DNA from: an uncultured Cocleimonas sp.
GTDB taxonomy: Bacteria > Pseudomonadota > Gammaproteobacteria > Thiotrichales > Thiotrichaceae
Length of the DNA: 64,000 nt
Assembly (NCBI RefSeq): GCF_947495625.1
Contig: NZ_CANLZW010000016.1
Coordinates: 40,059-104,058 of the forward strand
Direction of reading: 5' to 3'
Position 1 is the stretch's first letter. Each line of letters opens with the position of its first letter. The notes beneath the pieces were generated by a model, which saw only the letters and a list, made by a program, of their open reading frames with translations, was not told the origin of the DNA and searched no databases. The position numbers were made by a program, and so were the translations under genes. Shown here in pieces: positions 11,696 through 20,784 of this stretch.

Positions 11696-13195
11696 TTAGT
11701 TGTAAGCTCGATTGATTAAGTACTGTGATAATAATGGTACTGGTCTTCCTGTGGAGTCCTTTCCAGACCATGCCGTTCCAGCAATATCGAGATGTGCCCA
11801 TTTATATTCTTTAGTGAATTCGGCAAGGAAACATGCAGCTGTAATTGTTCCTGCTGGTGGTCCACCGATATTGCCTAAATCAGCGAAAGAGCTTTTAAGT
11901 TGTTTTTTGTAGTCTTCGCCCATCGGTAACTGCCAGGCACGATCATTAATGGCATTGCCAGCATCAATGATGTCGCCTGCCAACTCTTCGTCATTAGACA
12001 GTACTGCACAGATATGATGACCTAATGCCACAATACAAGCGCCAGTAAGTGTTGCTGCATCGATAACGACTTCCGGCTTGTATTTGCCAACATAGGTGAG
12101 GGCATCACATAAGACCAGTCGACCTTCTGCATCAGTATTCAATACTTCGATAGTTTTGCCTGCCATAGAAGTGACTATATCGCCAGGTTTAGATGCTCTG
12201 CCACTCGGCATATTCTCAGCAGCGGCTAATACAACTACAACATTTAAAGGTAGTTTCATTTCGGCACAAGCTTTGAGTGTTCCCAGCATGCCTGCTGCGC
12301 CACACATGTCGAATTTCATTTCATCCATGTTTGCACCAGGTTTTAGTGAAATACCACCTGTATCAAAGGTTATTCCTTTTCCTACTAAAGCAATTGGTGC
12401 CTGCTTTTTATCTTTAGCGCCTTGGTATTCAAGAACAATCATTTTACCCGGCTCATCACTGCCTTTGCTGACAGATAAGAATGATCCCATTCCTAGTTTT
12501 TCCATGTCAGACTCTTCCAGGATTTCAATTTTAATTGAAGAATAGTCTTTAGCGACAGTTTTAGCTTCGTCAGCAATGTAGGTAGGGGTACAAACATTAC
12601 CAGGGTGGTTTGCAAGATCACGGGATAACTTCATGCCTTTCGCAATTGAAGATCCGTGCAAAATGCCTTGTTCGGCATTTTCAGTGTCCTTTTTTGATGC
12701 TTTAGTAAATGCGATGTTAATAGCATCTAATTTACTTGGGTCTTTCTTCTCACTTATATAATCAAGTAACTGATATTCATTGTCTGCGTAGGCAATGATC
12801 ATTTGCGTTACTGCGCTTTGCACTGTCTTTTTGTCAAATGCATCAGCTAAATACAGACTTACTGAAGATAATGTCGATGATTTAAGTGCTTTTGCAGCGG
12901 CTTTAGTTGCCTTGTTAAGGTTTGCTATATCAAATTTATCTTCTTCGCCGCAGCCGATTAGCAAAACTCTTGACGCTTTAACGCCGTCAAGATTATAAAA
13001 AATATGAGTCTCTTCAAGAGCTCCTTTAAAGTCACCAGTGTCAATGAACTTACTTATTTTTCCAGAACAGGCTTCATCGACGCTCTTAGCTGCTAGATGA
13101 AGTTCAGCGCTCTCATTGGCGCTAAATACAGGTACTACAATACAATCATCTTGAATGTTTGCAGGAGAATCAGAATTATTTAGTGTGTATTGCAT
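11696..13195 (-). CDS. pepA: cytosol (leucyl) aminopeptidase
   Basis: A 499-residue M17 leucyl aminopeptidase. The catalytic C-terminal domain holds the two-metal site: VGKGITFDTGGISLKPG (Lys and Asp ligands), MDEMKFDMCGAAG, and the family signature NTDAEGRLVLCDAL with Asp, Glu and Arg. The N-terminal alpha/beta domain is present. In E. coli relatives PepA is both a peptidase and a DNA-binding accessory factor; nothing here shows the second role. It is the first gene of the minus-strand pepA-holC-small protein operon and is divergent from the EF-G gene, sharing a 384-base intergenic region. Confidence 0.97.
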   Translation of the reverse strand: MQYTLNNSDSPANIQDDCIVVPVFSANESAELHLAAKSVDEACSGKISKFIDTGDFKGALEETHIFYNLDGVKASRVLLIGCGEEDKFDIANLNKATKAAAKALKSSTLSSVSLYLADAFDKKTVQSAVTQMIIAYADNEYQLLDYISEKKDPSKLDAINIAFTKASKKDTENAEQGILHGSSIAKGMKLSRDLANHPGNVCTPTYIADEAKTVAKDYSSIKIEILEESDMEKLGMGSFLSVSKGSDEPGKMIVLEYQGAKDKKQAPIALVGKGITFDTGGISLKPGANMDEMKFDMCGAAGMLGTLKACAEMKLPLNVVVVLAAAENMPSGRASKPGDIVTSMAGKTIEVLNTDAEGRLVLCDALTYVGKYKPEVVIDAATLTGACIVALGHHICAVLSNDEELAGDIIDAGNAINDRAWQLPMGEDYKKQLKSSFADLGNIGGPPAGTITAACFLAEFTKEYKWAHLDIAGTAWSGKDSTGRPVPLLSQYLINRAYN

Positions 13196-13579
13196 TTTTT
13201 ATCCATTGAGTTGATGTTAATTAGATGTTAAATCGATCTAAATACAAAGATATTAATATCTAAATACGACAATGCTAGATGATTATTTTAGTTGGGAATT
13301 CTAATGGAGCTAGGCTGAAGAATAAACTGATTAATGAAGCGATTAACAAAGCCATTTTTAAAGTAAGGAACATGGTAGAAAATGATTGTTCTTTTTACTA
13401 TGTCATAAAGGCGCTTTAATATATAATATCGCGTTTTTTCGACTCGCCTATAATTTAGTCCGTTGTTTAGATACAGCTACTAATAATATATGCATATAAC
13501 AAAGCGTAGTTATTGCTGTTTATTTTTTACACAGCCTGACTACAACTTTTAATTAAGAGTAATAACACAGAGTAAAGTC
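13196..13579. promoter_or_regulatory. divergent intergenic region between pepA and fusA
   Basis: No open frame of note. It contains a perfect 12-base palindrome GATATTAATATC at 13249-13260 near pepA, and a TATAAT hexamer at 13422-13427 on the plus strand that could be a -10 element for fusA, although I see no well-spaced -35. If that promoter is used, the fusA leader would be about 145 bases. I do not see a riboswitch or terminator. Confidence 0.35.
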
Positions 13580-15673
13580 ATGTCAGCAGACCTATCAAAA
13601 TACCGTAATATCGGCATCTTCGCCCACGTGGACGCCGGTAAAACGACAACTACAGAGCGTATCCTAAGTCTTACAGGTAAGATTCATAAAATCGGTGAAG
13701 TACACGATGGTGAATCTACAACTGACTTCATGGAGCAAGAAGCAGAGCGTGGTATCACGATCCAGTCAGCAGCAGTAAGTGCATTCTGGAAAGATCACCG
13801 CATGAACATTATCGATACCCCGGGTCACGTTGACTTTACGGTTGAAGTATATCGTTCACTTAAAGTACTAGACGGTGGTGTAGGTGTATTCTGTGCATCT
13901 GGTGGTGTTGAGCCTCAGTCAGAAACTAACTGGCGTTATGCGAACGAATCAGAAGTTGCTCGTATTATCTTTGTAAACAAGTTAGACCGTGTTGGTGCTG
14001 ATTTCTTCAGAGTTGTTAAGCAAGTTGAAGACGTACTGGGTGCGCATCCTTTAGTAATGGTTCTTCCTATTGGTGTTGAAGACAACTTTACTGGTGTTGT
14101 AGACTTATTAACGCGTAAAGCCTGGGTTTGGGACGGATCTGATGATCCACTGAAATATACTATTCAAGATGTACCAGCTGATATGGTTGATCAGGTTGAA
14201 GAGTGGCGTGAAAAGCTTATCGAAACTGCAGTTGAGCAAGACGATGATGCAATGGAGCAATACCTGGAAGGTAATGAGCCAGATATGGACGTTATCAAAA
14301 AGTGTATCCGTAAAGGAACTCGTGACCTGGCATTCTTCCCAACTTATACTGGTTCTGCGTTTAAGAACAAAGGTATCCAGCTTATATTGGATGCAGTTGT
14401 TGATTACCTACCTGATCCTACTGAAGTAGATCCTCAGCCACTAACTGATGAAGAAGGTAATGAGACAGGTGAGTACGCGATTGTAAGTACTGATGAGCCA
14501 TTACGCGCTCTAGCATTTAAAATCATGGATGACCGTTACGGCGCATTAACTTTCTTACGTGTTTACTCAGGTAAGCTTGAGAAAGGTTCTACTGTATTAA
14601 ACTCATTCACAGGTAAGACTGAAAGAATTGGTCGTATCGTTGAAATGTCAGCTGATGATCGTATCGAATTAGAATCTGCGCAAGCAGGTGATATCGTTGC
14701 TGTTCTTGGTATGAAGAATGTTCAAACAGGTCACACACTATGTGATCCTAAGCATCCTTCTACGCTTGAAGCGATGGTTTTCCCTGATCCAGTTATCTCG
14801 ATCGCAGTATCACCAAAAGATAAAGGTGGTTCGGAGAAGATGGGTGTTGCGATTGGTAAAATGGTTGCAGAAGATCCTTCTTTCCGTGTTGAAACTGATG
14901 AAGATTCAGGTGAGACAATTCTTAGAGGAATGGGTGAGCTTCACCTGGATATCAAAATTGATATCCTTAAGCGTACTCACGGTGTTGACGTTGAAGTGGG
15001 TAAGCCACAGGTTGCTTACCGCGAAACAATTACACAGCTTGTAGAAGACAGTTACACACACAAGAAACAGTCTGGTGGTTCTGGTCAGTTCGGTAAGATC
15101 GATTATATTCTTGAGCCTGCAGAAGTGGGTGAAGGTTATGTTTTCGAATCTAAAGTTACTGGTGGTAATGTTCCTCGTGAATACTGGCCAGCTATCGATA
15201 AAGCTTTCAAAGGCATGATGGATACTGGTGTACTTGCGGGTTATCCTGTTCTTGACTTAAAAGTTACGTTAATGGATGGTGCTTACCATGCGGTTGACTC
15301 ATCTGCGATGGCATTTGAATTAGCAGCAAAAGGCGCTTTCCGTCAGACTATGCCTAAAGCGGGTGCTCAGTTAATCGAACCTATCATGAAGATCGATATA
15401 TTCACTCCAGAAGATCACGTTGGTGATGTAATTGGTGATATGAATCGTCGTCGCGGCATGATCAAGTCACAAGAGCCAGGCCCAACAGGTGTACGTATCA
15501 AAGTTGATGCGCCACTATCTGAAATGTTTGGTTACATCGGTGACTTACGTACAATGACATCTGGTCGTGGTCAGTTCTCTATGGAGTTCTCACACTATAT
15601 GCCTTGTCCGAAGAATGTTGCTGAAGAAGTTATCAAAGAAGCTAAAGAAAGAGCTGAAGCAAACAAAAAGTAA
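13580..15673 (+). CDS. fusA: elongation factor G (second-type, stand-alone)
   Basis: A complete 697-residue translational GTPase. G motifs are canonical: [12 protein letters not shown] (G1), RGITIQSA (G2), DTPGHVDFT (G3) and NKLD (G4). All EF-G domains follow, ending in [17 protein letters not shown]. The wording of the N-terminal part ([38 protein letters not shown]) is that of the extra EF-G called FusA2 in Vibrio and similar genera, rather than the copy in the str operon. It catalyses translocation and possibly ribosome recycling. It stands alone with its own terminator. Whether a second EF-G exists elsewhere cannot be seen from this window. Confidence 0.93.
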   Translation: MSADLSKYRNIGIFAHVDAGKTTTTERILSLTGKIHKIGEVHDGESTTDFMEQEAERGITIQSAAVSAFWKDHRMNIIDTPGHVDFTVEVYRSLKVLDGGVGVFCASGGVEPQSETNWRYANESEVARIIFVNKLDRVGADFFRVVKQVEDVLGAHPLVMVLPIGVEDNFTGVVDLLTRKAWVWDGSDDPLKYTIQDVPADMVDQVEEWREKLIETAVEQDDDAMEQYLEGNEPDMDVIKKCIRKGTRDLAFFPTYTGSAFKNKGIQLILDAVVDYLPDPTEVDPQPLTDEEGNETGEYAIVSTDEPLRALAFKIMDDRYGALTFLRVYSGKLEKGSTVLNSFTGKTERIGRIVEMSADDRIELESAQAGDIVAVLGMKNVQTGHTLCDPKHPSTLEAMVFPDPVISIAVSPKDKGGSEKMGVAIGKMVAEDPSFRVETDEDSGETILRGMGELHLDIKIDILKRTHGVDVEVGKPQVAYRETITQLVEDSYTHKKQSGGSGQFGKIDYILEPAEVGEGYVFESKVTGGNVPREYWPAIDKAFKGMMDTGVLAGYPVLDLKVTLMDGAYHAVDSSAMAFELAAKGAFRQTMPKAGAQLIEPIMKIDIFTPEDHVGDVIGDMNRRRGMIKSQEPGPTGVRIKVDAPLSEMFGYIGDLRTMTSGRGQFSMEFSHYMPCPKNVAEEVIKEAKERAEANKK

Positions 15674-15699
15674 TACAGCAATTATATAGTTTGTATTAA

Positions 15700-15729
15700 T
15701 AAAGCCCCGATTCGTCGGGGCTTTTTTTT
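15700..15729 (+). terminator. intrinsic terminator after fusA
   Basis: A GC-rich stem, AGCCCCGA paired with TCGGGGCT around a very short loop, followed by eight T residues, about 27 bases after the fusA stop. Confidence 0.93.
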
Positions 15730-15796
15730 GCTATATTTTTATTCACGAAATTTTTTATTCTCGAAAATAATAAACTTTACCTAATAGGATTTTAAA

Positions 15797-16552
15797 ATGA
15801 AAAGATGTGCAATAGTTACGGGTGGTGCGAGCGGTATAGGAAAAGCCTGTGTAGAAGCTTTGATTGGTGAAGGTTACGATGTCGTTATCGCAGATTTAAA
15901 TGAGGATATGGGGCATCAATTGGCGGCTGATTTAGGTTGTCATTTTACCATGACCAATTTAGCCAGTCGCGAGTCCTGCAAAAACCTCATTGATGAAACC
16001 TTAAAAACATTTGGTCGTATTGATGTACTAGTAAACAACGGTGGCTATCAGCATATTTCACCTATTGAAGATTTCCCTGAAGATACCTGGGATGAAATGA
16101 TTCACATCCTACTGACTGCACCATTTTTATTAACGCGTTATGCGTGGCCAACCATGCAAAAGCAAAAATGGGGACGTATTATCAATATCGCTTCGGTTCA
16201 TGGTGAGATTGCCTCACCGTATAAATCAGCGTATGTATCAGCCAAGCACGGCCTGATCGGTTTAACGCGCACAGCGGCTTTAGAAGGTGGCGAACATGGT
16301 ATTACCGTTAATGCACTAAGCCCAGCTTACGTCCGTACTCCTTTGGTCGAAAATCAAATTGCAGATCAGGCGCAAACACGCAACATTACACCAGAAGAAG
16401 TGGTTGAAAAAGTTATGCTGGAACCTGCTGCAATCAAACGCTTGATCGAGCCTAACGAAGTAGCCAATCTGGTACTCGTTATGTGTTCTGATAAAGGCTC
16501 ATCAATTACCGGATCTAACTGGAAAATCGATTGCGGTTGGACGGCTAAATAA
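15797..16552 (+). CDS. 3-hydroxybutyrate dehydrogenase, SDR family
   Basis: A 251-residue short-chain dehydrogenase. The NAD-binding TGGASGIGKA motif is at residues 8-17, NNGG (in place of the usual NNAG) near residue 87, and the catalytic Ser/Tyr/Lys appear in IINIASVHG and SAYVSAKHG. The overall wording (ASVHGEIASPYKSAYVSAKHG, TVNALSPAYVRTPLVENQI) matches D-3-hydroxybutyrate dehydrogenase, which interconverts 3-hydroxybutyrate and acetoacetate. A thiolase about 650 bases downstream would link acetoacetyl-CoA and acetyl-CoA, suggesting polyhydroxybutyrate or ketone-body turnover, though no CoA transferase or PHB gene is present here. Confidence 0.85.
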   Translation: MKRCAIVTGGASGIGKACVEALIGEGYDVVIADLNEDMGHQLAADLGCHFTMTNLASRESCKNLIDETLKTFGRIDVLVNNGGYQHISPIEDFPEDTWDEMIHILLTAPFLLTRYAWPTMQKQKWGRIINIASVHGEIASPYKSAYVSAKHGLIGLTRTAALEGGEHGITVNALSPAYVRTPLVENQIADQAQTRNITPEEVVEKVMLEPAAIKRLIEPNEVANLVLVMCSDKGSSITGSNWKIDCGWTAK

Positions 16553-16574
16553 TTGCTCGCCTTGTAGTAAATCA

Positions 16575-16946
16575 CTATTCGGGGCTGTGACAAACAGCCT
16601 CGATGTTATGCCCATCTGGATCAATCACAAACGCACCATAATAATTAGGGTGGTAGATTTCTCTAATTCCTGGCTCGCCGTTGCATGTTGCTCCTGCTGC
16701 TATTGCAGCAGTATAAAACTCGTCCACCTGTTGGCGACTATCAGCTAAAAATGCGATATGCATTGGGTTCTGCGCTTTCTCGTCTGGACCAAACCAGAAT
16801 TCAGCCTTTTCTTTGTTATTGCCAAATCCCGCTCAACCTTCAACTTCCATTACCAAAAAAATATCTAAAGACGCTAAAGTTTTGGTATAAAAAGCTAGGC
16901 TTTTATCATAATCTGATATTGCTATACCGATGTGGTCGATGATCAT
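16575..16946 (-). pseudogene. VOC/glyoxalase-family gene with one in-frame TGA
   Basis: Read from ATG at 16946, the frame gives MIIDHIGIAISDYDKSLAFY, then a TGA at 16833-16835 (codon 38), then AGFGNNKEKAEFWFGPDEK and a full C-terminal half ending in FVIDPDGHNIEAVCHSPE. Both halves are in one frame and together make a normal 123-residue vicinal-oxygen-chelate protein, with ligand His near residue 5 and Glu in HNIEAV. The TGA falls between VEG and AGFG; relatives as I recall them often have Trp there, so a single TGG-to-TGA change is likely. An internal ATG at 16763 could express the C-terminal 62 residues. Alternatives are sequencing error or UGA read-through. Confidence 0.78.
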
Positions 16947-16982
16947 AAAATTACCTTTTTTATCTATTGAAATTATTTTAGT

Positions 16983-17013
16983 AAAAAAGTGCCCTAAAGT
17001 ACGGGGGGGACTT
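16983..17013 (+). repeat. G-run intergenic repeat, copy C
   Basis: AAAAAAGTGCCCTA followed by a variant core AAGTACGGGGGGGACTT at 16997-17013, with seven Gs and no TG. It lies in the divergent gap between the VOC pseudogene and the thiolase gene, about 190 bases before the thiolase start. Confidence 0.78.
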
Positions 17014-17206
17014 AAAACGAATATTTATTTGTAAATTGTATGCTAGTGTAAAAAATTATAGACCAGCTCAATGATTAAAAAGAAAACAGTCATTTTATGC
17101 TTATCTCTATAATTGCCTAATCAAGCTTCACACCTTACTTTATTTTGCTATGGTTAATAGCAAGTAACATTCATAACTAAAACACAAAGGTAGGAGAAGC
17201 AAAAAG

Positions 17207-18388
17207 ATGAGTCGTGATGTCGTAGTTTTAAGTGCTGTTCGTTCAGCTGTAGGTGGTTTTGGTGGTTCATTGAGCCAGATGGAACCACATGAATTAGCCG
17301 GACAAGTGATGAAAGAGGCTGTAAGCCGTTCAACTGTTGACCCTAAAGATATTAATTATGTAACCGTAGGTAACTGTATTCCTACTGATTCTCGTTTTGC
17401 TTATGTCGCACGTGTTGCTGCTATTCAAGCAGGTCTGCCGATGGAATCAGTTGCCATGGCTGTTAATCGTCTATGTAGTTCTGGGCTTCAGGCAATCGTT
17501 TCAACTGCGCAATCAATCATGCTTGATGATTGTGATTATGGTGTTGGTGGTGGTGTAGAAGTGATGTCACGCGGCGGCTATATGTCTCCTGCGATGCGAA
17601 CAGGCGCACGTATGGGTGATACGCACCTGGTTGATATGATGACTTCAACGCTCACAGATCCTTTCGGTGTTGGGCACATGGGTGTGACTGCAGAAAATCT
17701 CGCTGAAAAATGGGGTATTACCCGTGAAGAGCAAGATGCATTAGCTGTAGAATCGCATCGTCGTGCAACACAAGCCATCGAAGAAGGTCGATTTAAATCA
17801 CAGATTGTTCCAGTGACCATGAAAACTCGTAAGGGTGAAGTGACATTTGATACAGACGAGCATGTAAGACCAGGGACCAGTATGGAATCTCTGGCTAAAA
17901 TGCGTCCTGCTTTCAAAAAAGATGGCTCGGTAACCGCAGGAAATGCATCTGGTATCAATGATGGCGCAGCATTCTTCGTATTGGCAGCAGCCGAAGCGGC
18001 AGAAAAAGCGGGTCAGAAACCGATTGCACGAATTGTTTCATACGCAGTTGCTGGTGTATCCAATGAAATCATGGGTGAAGGCCCGATTCCAGCGTCTAAA
18101 TTAGCACTGAAAAAAGCAGGTTTGACGATTCAGGATATGGATGTTGTTGAATCGAACGAAGCGTTTGCTGCTCAGGCTATTGCAGTTGCAAGAGGTTTAG
18201 AGCTTGATATGGATAAAACAAATCCAAATGGTGGCGCGATTGCATTAGGTCATCCAGTAGGTTGTTCTGGTGCATTCATCGCAACTAAAGCACTTTATGA
18301 GCTTGAGCGTGTCGATGGTCAACATGCATTAGTGACTATGTGTATTGGTGGTGGTCAGGGAATTGCAGTGGTATTTGAGCGTTTGTAA
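17207..18388 (+). CDS. acetyl-CoA C-acyltransferase (thiolase), BktB-like
   Basis: A full 393-residue thiolase. The nucleophile Cys lies in AVNRLCSSGLQAI (about residue 91); the His of the second motif is in GGAIALGHPVGCSGA, and the proton-donor Cys is in CIGGGQGIA near the C-terminus. The type resembles biosynthetic and broad-range beta-ketothiolases such as BktB/PhaA more than FadA. It condenses acetyl-CoA units or cleaves 3-ketoacyl-CoA. A clear AGGAG ribosome site precedes the ATG. The nearby 3-hydroxybutyrate dehydrogenase supports a role in four-carbon acyl metabolism. It has its own downstream terminator. Confidence 0.93.
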   Translation: MSRDVVVLSAVRSAVGGFGGSLSQMEPHELAGQVMKEAVSRSTVDPKDINYVTVGNCIPTDSRFAYVARVAAIQAGLPMESVAMAVNRLCSSGLQAIVSTAQSIMLDDCDYGVGGGVEVMSRGGYMSPAMRTGARMGDTHLVDMMTSTLTDPFGVGHMGVTAENLAEKWGITREEQDALAVESHRRATQAIEEGRFKSQIVPVTMKTRKGEVTFDTDEHVRPGTSMESLAKMRPAFKKDGSVTAGNASGINDGAAFFVLAAAEAAEKAGQKPIARIVSYAVAGVSNEIMGEGPIPASKLALKKAGLTIQDMDVVESNEAFAAQAIAVARGLELDMDKTNPNGGAIALGHPVGCSGAFIATKALYELERVDGQHALVTMCIGGGQGIAVVFERL

Positions 18389-18410
18389 AACATTCAATAT
18401 AGCTGATCAT

Positions 18411-18441
18411 AAAAAAGGGCAACATTAAGTTGCCCTTTTTT
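18411..18441 (+). terminator. intrinsic terminator after thiolase gene
   Basis: AAAAAAGGGCAAC paired with GTTGCCCTTTTTT around a short loop, 23 bases after the thiolase stop. The A-run and T-run make it potentially bidirectional. Confidence 0.92.
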
Positions 18442-18472
18442 ATGGCAAATCTTTTATTTTTTAGAGACAGAT

Positions 18473-18503
18473 AAAAAAGTGCTCTAAAGTAGGGGGGTGA
18501 CTT
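18473..18503 (+). repeat. G-run intergenic repeat, copy D
   Basis: AAAAAAGTGCTCTA then an exact core AAGTAGGGGGGTGACTT (18487-18503). It lies in a convergent gap after the thiolase terminator and 49 bases beyond the stop of the minus-strand HExxH gene. Confidence 0.88.
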
Positions 18504-18551
18504 GCGTCTTCTATAAATAATGCCTTCAAAATAGTCTTGAACAAATAAAGT

Positions 18552-19166
18552 CTACCAGATCGCTTCACTCAGATTTTCATCCATCTCCTTCCCCTTAGCG
18601 CATTTCTCACTAAAATAAGGATGAAACCTATAAGCTCCATCGTAATAATCTTGCGCATTTTGTTCAGCGACGTGATGCAGTACGCCTAGCATTCTGGCTG
18701 CTCTGACATTTCTTTGGATGGCCTGACAGTCGGTTTTTTGTTCATTCATTTCGCCGCGCACATGCATAGCCTCATGTGTGAAAACATGGAGGCTGGTGAT
18801 TTCTCGTGTATTCGCTGTTTCAGGGGCTTCCAGATAATCACGTAAATCATTGCAGGTAGGATATTGCAATACGATTTCTCCCGTTATTGGATTGCCTGTG
18901 CCAGCAAGCCCAAACTTGTCATAGACCGATTGAAATACAGTTGCGCATTTTACATGTGCGGGTTTGCCATCAGCCAGTAAAGTGGCTTTAGAAGATAATA
19001 GACTTTCAAAACGCCAGTGATCGAGAATCGGCTTGCACGAAAGCACGCCGAGTATGAAAAGCACGGCTATATAACCTTTAGAAAAGGTATCCAGTGCTTG
19101 ATGACTTTTAATCTCCCGATAAATCATCCAGAAGAAGAACAGGCTTACTACAAAAAGAATTAGCAT
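18552..19166 (-). CDS. membrane-anchored HExxH protein, putative metalloprotease
   Basis: A 204-residue protein with two hydrophobic segments near the N-terminus (about residues 1-17 and 29-45), then a domain containing FTHEAMHVRGEMNEQKTDCQA. The HEAMH zinc motif with a downstream EQKTDCQA acidic segment resembles small membrane-anchored zinc peptidases of unknown family. Cys residues (KCATVF, PTCNDL, DCQA, EKCAKG) could form disulfides if the domain is outside the membrane. I do not recognise a named family. Neighbours are the thiolase and the LRR kinase, neither giving a clear functional link. Repeat copies lie on both sides. Confidence 0.65.
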   Translation of the reverse strand: MLILFVVSLFFFWMIYREIKSHQALDTFSKGYIAVLFILGVLSCKPILDHWRFESLLSSKATLLADGKPAHVKCATVFQSVYDKFGLAGTGNPITGEIVLQYPTCNDLRDYLEAPETANTREITSLHVFTHEAMHVRGEMNEQKTDCQAIQRNVRAARMLGVLHHVAEQNAQDYYDGAYRFHPYFSEKCAKGKEMDENLSEAIW

Positions 19167-19250
19167 TTTGTTTCTTTGAAATTGTTTAATTAGTATACAA
19201 ATTAATGTAAGAAGTAATTTAGCAGACTCACTATTTATGCCAGATGAATG

Positions 19251-19280
19251 AAAAACCCGCTATAAGTAGGGGGGTGACTA
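19251..19280 (+). repeat. G-run intergenic repeat, copy E
   Basis: AAAAACCCGCTAT and core AAGTAGGGGGGTGACTA (19264-19280, last base changed). It sits in the divergent gap between the HExxH gene and the LRR kinase. On the minus strand the bases CCCCCCT-ACTTAT-AGCGGG-TTTTT suggest a small hairpin and T-run. Confidence 0.86.
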
Positions 19281-19383
19281 AATTTATCAATTCTTGAGCT
19301 TTCTTATCGTTTTTTTAAGATGTTGTTCTGTTTTCTAGTAAACTCACGCCCTTTCGTATCTACCCACTTCTGGATTCATTATT

Positions 19384-20652
19384 TTGCATACTCTTTCCCA
19401 ATTACAATCTGGTGAACTTTCAGGCATTCAACGTCTATCATTGTCAGAAAATCTAACGTCATTTCCTATGGAGATTCTATCTCTGGCGGATAGTTTAGAA
19501 ATCCTTGATTTAACTGACAATAACTTGTCTTCATTACCCGAAGAGTTGGTGCAGTTGCAGAAGCTTAAAATACTGTTTGTTTCAGATAATGACTTCGAAG
19601 AATTACCAGAGGTGCTTGGGCAATGCCTGAATTTGGAAATGATTGGTTTTAAATCGAATAAAATAAAGCACGTTCCTGAGAACGCATTACCGCCTAAATT
19701 ACGTTGGTTGATATTAACGGATAACCAGATTGCTAAAATGCCTGATTCTTTGGGTGAGCGACCTCGACTCCAAAAATTAGCATTGGCAGGTAATCGATTA
19801 ACAGAGCTACCGCAAACTTTAGCTAAATCTACTAATTTAGAATTAGTCCGAATCTCGGCGAATAAATTGACGGAATGTCCCGATCAATTACTGGGTTTGC
19901 CGAAACTTGCGTGGTTTGCATTTTCGGGTAATCCTTTTAGTTATTCGGATATCGAGATCAAGTCAGCTCCTGAAATACCTTCAAAAAGTTATGAGTTGCT
20001 AGAAGAACTTGGGCGTGGCGCTTCTGGAGTGATTTCCAGAGCACGCTGGAATCAGCAGCAATCTGAGTACCATATACAGTTTCAAAACGATATTGCGGTT
20101 AAAGTATTTAAAGGCGAAGTCACCAGCGATGGTTATCCAAAAGATGAATTGAATGCCTGTTTGAAAGTAGGCAATCATCCAAATCTGGTGAAGTCTTTGG
20201 CTCAGGTAAATGAAACAGGGTTGAATGGAAAAGGTAATCTCGCTTTAATCATGAGTTTGATTCCGCCGCATTTTGATAATCTAGGTCAACCACCGAATTT
20301 TGAAACGTGTACTCGCGATACCTTTCCTGATGATTTTTTCTTGTCGATAGCGCAAATTCAGAAAATGGTGGAACAAATGGAAGATGTCTTTAACCATTTG
20401 CATTCCAGTCAGGTCTGTCATGGGGACTTGTATGCGCACAATGCTTTGTTCGATGAAGAAGCGAATATTATTGTTGGAGACTTTGGTGCTGCGACGATGT
20501 ATCACATGGTTAATGAAAAACAACAGGCGCAAATTAAGCAGATTGAACGTCGCGCCCTAAATTATTTTATTGAGGATTTGTTAAGTGTGTGTCGGGAAGA
20601 AGATAAAACCAGCGAAACTTACAAGAATCTTGAGCGAAAGATTACTGGTTAA
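19384..20652 (+). CDS. leucine-rich-repeat protein kinase-like protein
   Basis: A 422-residue fusion. Residues about 10-190 hold seven or eight leucine-rich repeats of the typical LxxLxLxxNxLxxLP type (for example LEILDLTDNNLSSLPEEL). Residues about 200-390 form a eukaryote-like protein kinase domain: glycine-rich loop LGRGASGVISRA, putative ATP-binding Lys240 in IAVKVFKG, catalytic loop CHGDLYAHN (Asp348, Asn353) and DFG motif with Asp366. Key residues are all present, so it may be active. The catalytic loop has HGD rather than HRD, as in many bacterial kinases. No signal or membrane segment is seen, so it is likely cytoplasmic. The listed start is TTG; the true start is uncertain. Partner and substrate are unknown. 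Confidence 0.85.
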   Translation: MHTLSQLQSGELSGIQRLSLSENLTSFPMEILSLADSLEILDLTDNNLSSLPEELVQLQKLKILFVSDNDFEELPEVLGQCLNLEMIGFKSNKIKHVPENALPPKLRWLILTDNQIAKMPDSLGERPRLQKLALAGNRLTELPQTLAKSTNLELVRISANKLTECPDQLLGLPKLAWFAFSGNPFSYSDIEIKSAPEIPSKSYELLEELGRGASGVISRARWNQQQSEYHIQFQNDIAVKVFKGEVTSDGYPKDELNACLKVGNHPNLVKSLAQVNETGLNGKGNLALIMSLIPPHFDNLGQPPNFETCTRDTFPDDFFLSIAQIQKMVEQMEDVFNHLHSSQVCHGDLYAHNALFDEEANIIVGDFGAATMYHMVNEKQQAQIKQIERRALNYFIEDLLSVCREEDKTSETYKNLERKITG

Positions 20653-20722
20653 TTTAGATTCTTGCTTTATAAGTTATCATTAACAAAACTATTCTGTAAA
20701 AAAAGCCTAGCTCTGCATAAAC

Positions 20723-20780
20723 TCTATTTACGTTTTTAAAAAACAAAAACGTAATATCCTTCAAAAGTAGGGGGTGGCTT
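20723..20780 (+). repeat. G-run intergenic repeat, copy F, long form
   Basis: A dyad ACGTTTTT/AAAAACGT (arms 20730-20737 and 20745-20752), then TAATATCCTTCA and a core AAGTAGGGGGTGGCTT (20765-20780). The whole unit matches copy B in reverse orientation at 5795-5848. It lies in a convergent gap and ends five bases before the stop codon of the LysR gene. Confidence 0.82.
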
Positions 20781-20784
20781 AGCT

